From an uncultured Alistipes sp. (GTDB lineage: Bacteria > Bacteroidota > Bacteroidia > Bacteroidales > Rikenellaceae), in NCBI GenBank assembly GCA_944323075.1, contig CALURC010000016.1, positions 558,001 to 622,000 of the forward strand: a stretch of 64,000 nucleotides of DNA, given 5' to 3'. Under the pieces are notes generated by a model. The model was given only the letters and a program-made list of their open reading frames with translations. It did no database searches and was not told the DNA's origin. The translations under genes and the position numbers were made by a program. Positions 63,342 to 64,000 of the stretch are shown here, one piece after another (position 1 is the first letter of the stretch; every line of letters begins with the position of its first letter).

Positions 63342-64000
63342 TCACATCCTGAAAGAAATGCCGCCCACAAAATTAACATCGTCCAGCGCCGGATTCCAAA
63401 TCAAATGGGTGAATAGTCCGATATTCATATCGCTTTTCTCCGCGAAGCACCACGTTTTCCCCGCATTGAGAAAAATATTCTGTACATAGAAATTCCTATC
63501 GATCCCATAGGTACCATACGCGTTCCAAGGCACCATGCCGACACCCGCTTTCATATCAACACCGTTTATCCGGAACGGATAAGCAACTTCAAAATAGGAG
63601 CTGTAAGCCCGTTCGCCCCGGCTGTTGACATCGGCAGCCCCGAAGAGGATCGTATACCAGGAGAGTGTGAATGGAATTTTTTCCGAGATTATCCAATTGG
63701 CACCGACTTCAATACGATGGGGAGAATTGCCGTCAAAAGTAAAATAATTCCGTTCAATCAGGTCCCGAGAGCCGGCCCCTCCTTCCCAATACAAGTCGGC
63801 CAACGAGAGGGTGACGGGCCCTGTGGTATAGGCCAGTGTAAGATCCATCTCTTTGTACGAAGTCGACGCGAAGTCCACCGAACCCCATGCGGTTGCCGAG
63901 AATTTACCGACGCTCATGGTCATTGTCGGTTGGAGGCTGACGCCTGCTTCATACACGCCTCGCCAAATATAACTGCTCACCAAGTCGCTTCCGCCACTAA
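63342..64000 (-). CDS. Outer-membrane beta-barrel protein of the kdp locus (5' end outside window)
   Basis: The last 219 residues of a larger protein are visible; the frame is open at the window edge and reads SGGSDLVSSYIWRG at its start. Alternating aromatic/polar strands (VEVGANWIISEKIPFTLSWYTILFG-like) and the final VGGISFRM indicate an outer-membrane barrel. It lies 8 bp upstream of kdpD in the same unit and may be a porin that supplies potassium, but that is inference. Confidence 0.72.
   Translation of the reverse strand, partial: SGGSDLVSSYIWRGVYEAGVSLQPTMTMSVGKFSATAWGSVDFASTSYKEMDLTLAYTTGPVTLSLADLYWEGGAGSRDLIERNYFTFDGNSPHRIEVGANWIISEKIPFTLSWYTILFGAADVNSRGERAYSSYFEVAYPFRINGVDMKAGVGMVPWNAYGTYGIDRNFYVQNIFLNAGKTWCFAEKSDMNIGLFTHLIWNPALDDVNFVGGISFRM

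Noticed and set aside
1..64000. CRISPR arrays, rRNA genes, prophage or insertion sequences
   Set aside because: No regularly spaced repeats, rRNA-like sequence, transposase or integrase was found on either strand.

Overview
The window is chromosomal DNA of a Bacteroidota (Bacteroidales) gut-type anaerobe, possibly Rikenellaceae/Alistipes-like; the genus is a guess. The phylum is supported by promoters of the TTTG-N19/20-TAnnTTTG form, TonB-dependent receptors with carboxypeptidase-like N-termini, BatD/BatE, many lipoproteins with an acidic stretch after the lipobox cysteine, and a KdpD sensor split into two genes. No rRNA, CRISPR array, transposase, integrase or phage gene was seen. Three tRNA genes are present: Pro-TGG, Leu-TAG and Pro-CGG.

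Layout. 1-5.5 kb is a carbohydrate region on the minus strand: a GH36 alpha-galactosidase cut by the window edge, a DUF1643 protein, a GH172 (DUF2961) enzyme and a GntR-type regulator. 5.8-32.9 kb is mostly housekeeping: meaB, a MATE pump, an FAD oxidoreductase, a dolichol-phosphate-mannose-synthase-like glycosyltransferase with dihydroorotase, a DUF4153 membrane protein, trigger factor, an OmpA protein, batD-batE-recR, two tandem paralogous lipoproteins, class I fumarase, rpsF-rpsR-rplI, a GH43-like lipoprotein, a LysR regulator, a GlmM-type phosphohexomutase, a nucleoside phosphorylase, dnaN and a DnaQ-type exonuclease.

32.9-41 kb is a surface-uptake region with no SusD: an acid-phosphatase-like lipoprotein with a TonB receptor, then after a terminator a parallel-beta-helix lipoprotein with a second TonB receptor. 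41.2-47.2 kb pairs two AraC paralogs with a divergent five-gene redox cluster: exported flavodoxin-cyclophilin lipoprotein, secreted cupin, cytosolic flavodoxin, secreted double-CMD/ABM protein and a hexapeptide acetyltransferase. 47.4-56.3 kb is a tripartite ABC efflux system (HlyD adaptor, ATPase, two FtsX-type permeases, TolC) followed by its own NtrC-family regulator and histidine kinase. A sigma-54-like promoter and a triple half-site operator precede it.

56.5-59.6 kb holds a Dph6-like ATP pyrophosphatase, then a strongly folded leader (57671-57852) before a BACON/Big2-domain lipoprotein. This leader is the best candidate here for an undescribed element: four collinear helices, a possible pseudoknot, and a competing helix next to the start codons. 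60.5-64 kb is the sensory end of a kdp potassium locus: histidine kinase, KdpD N-terminal sensor and a truncated outer-membrane protein. The stretch 59682-60484 carries no gene I can support.
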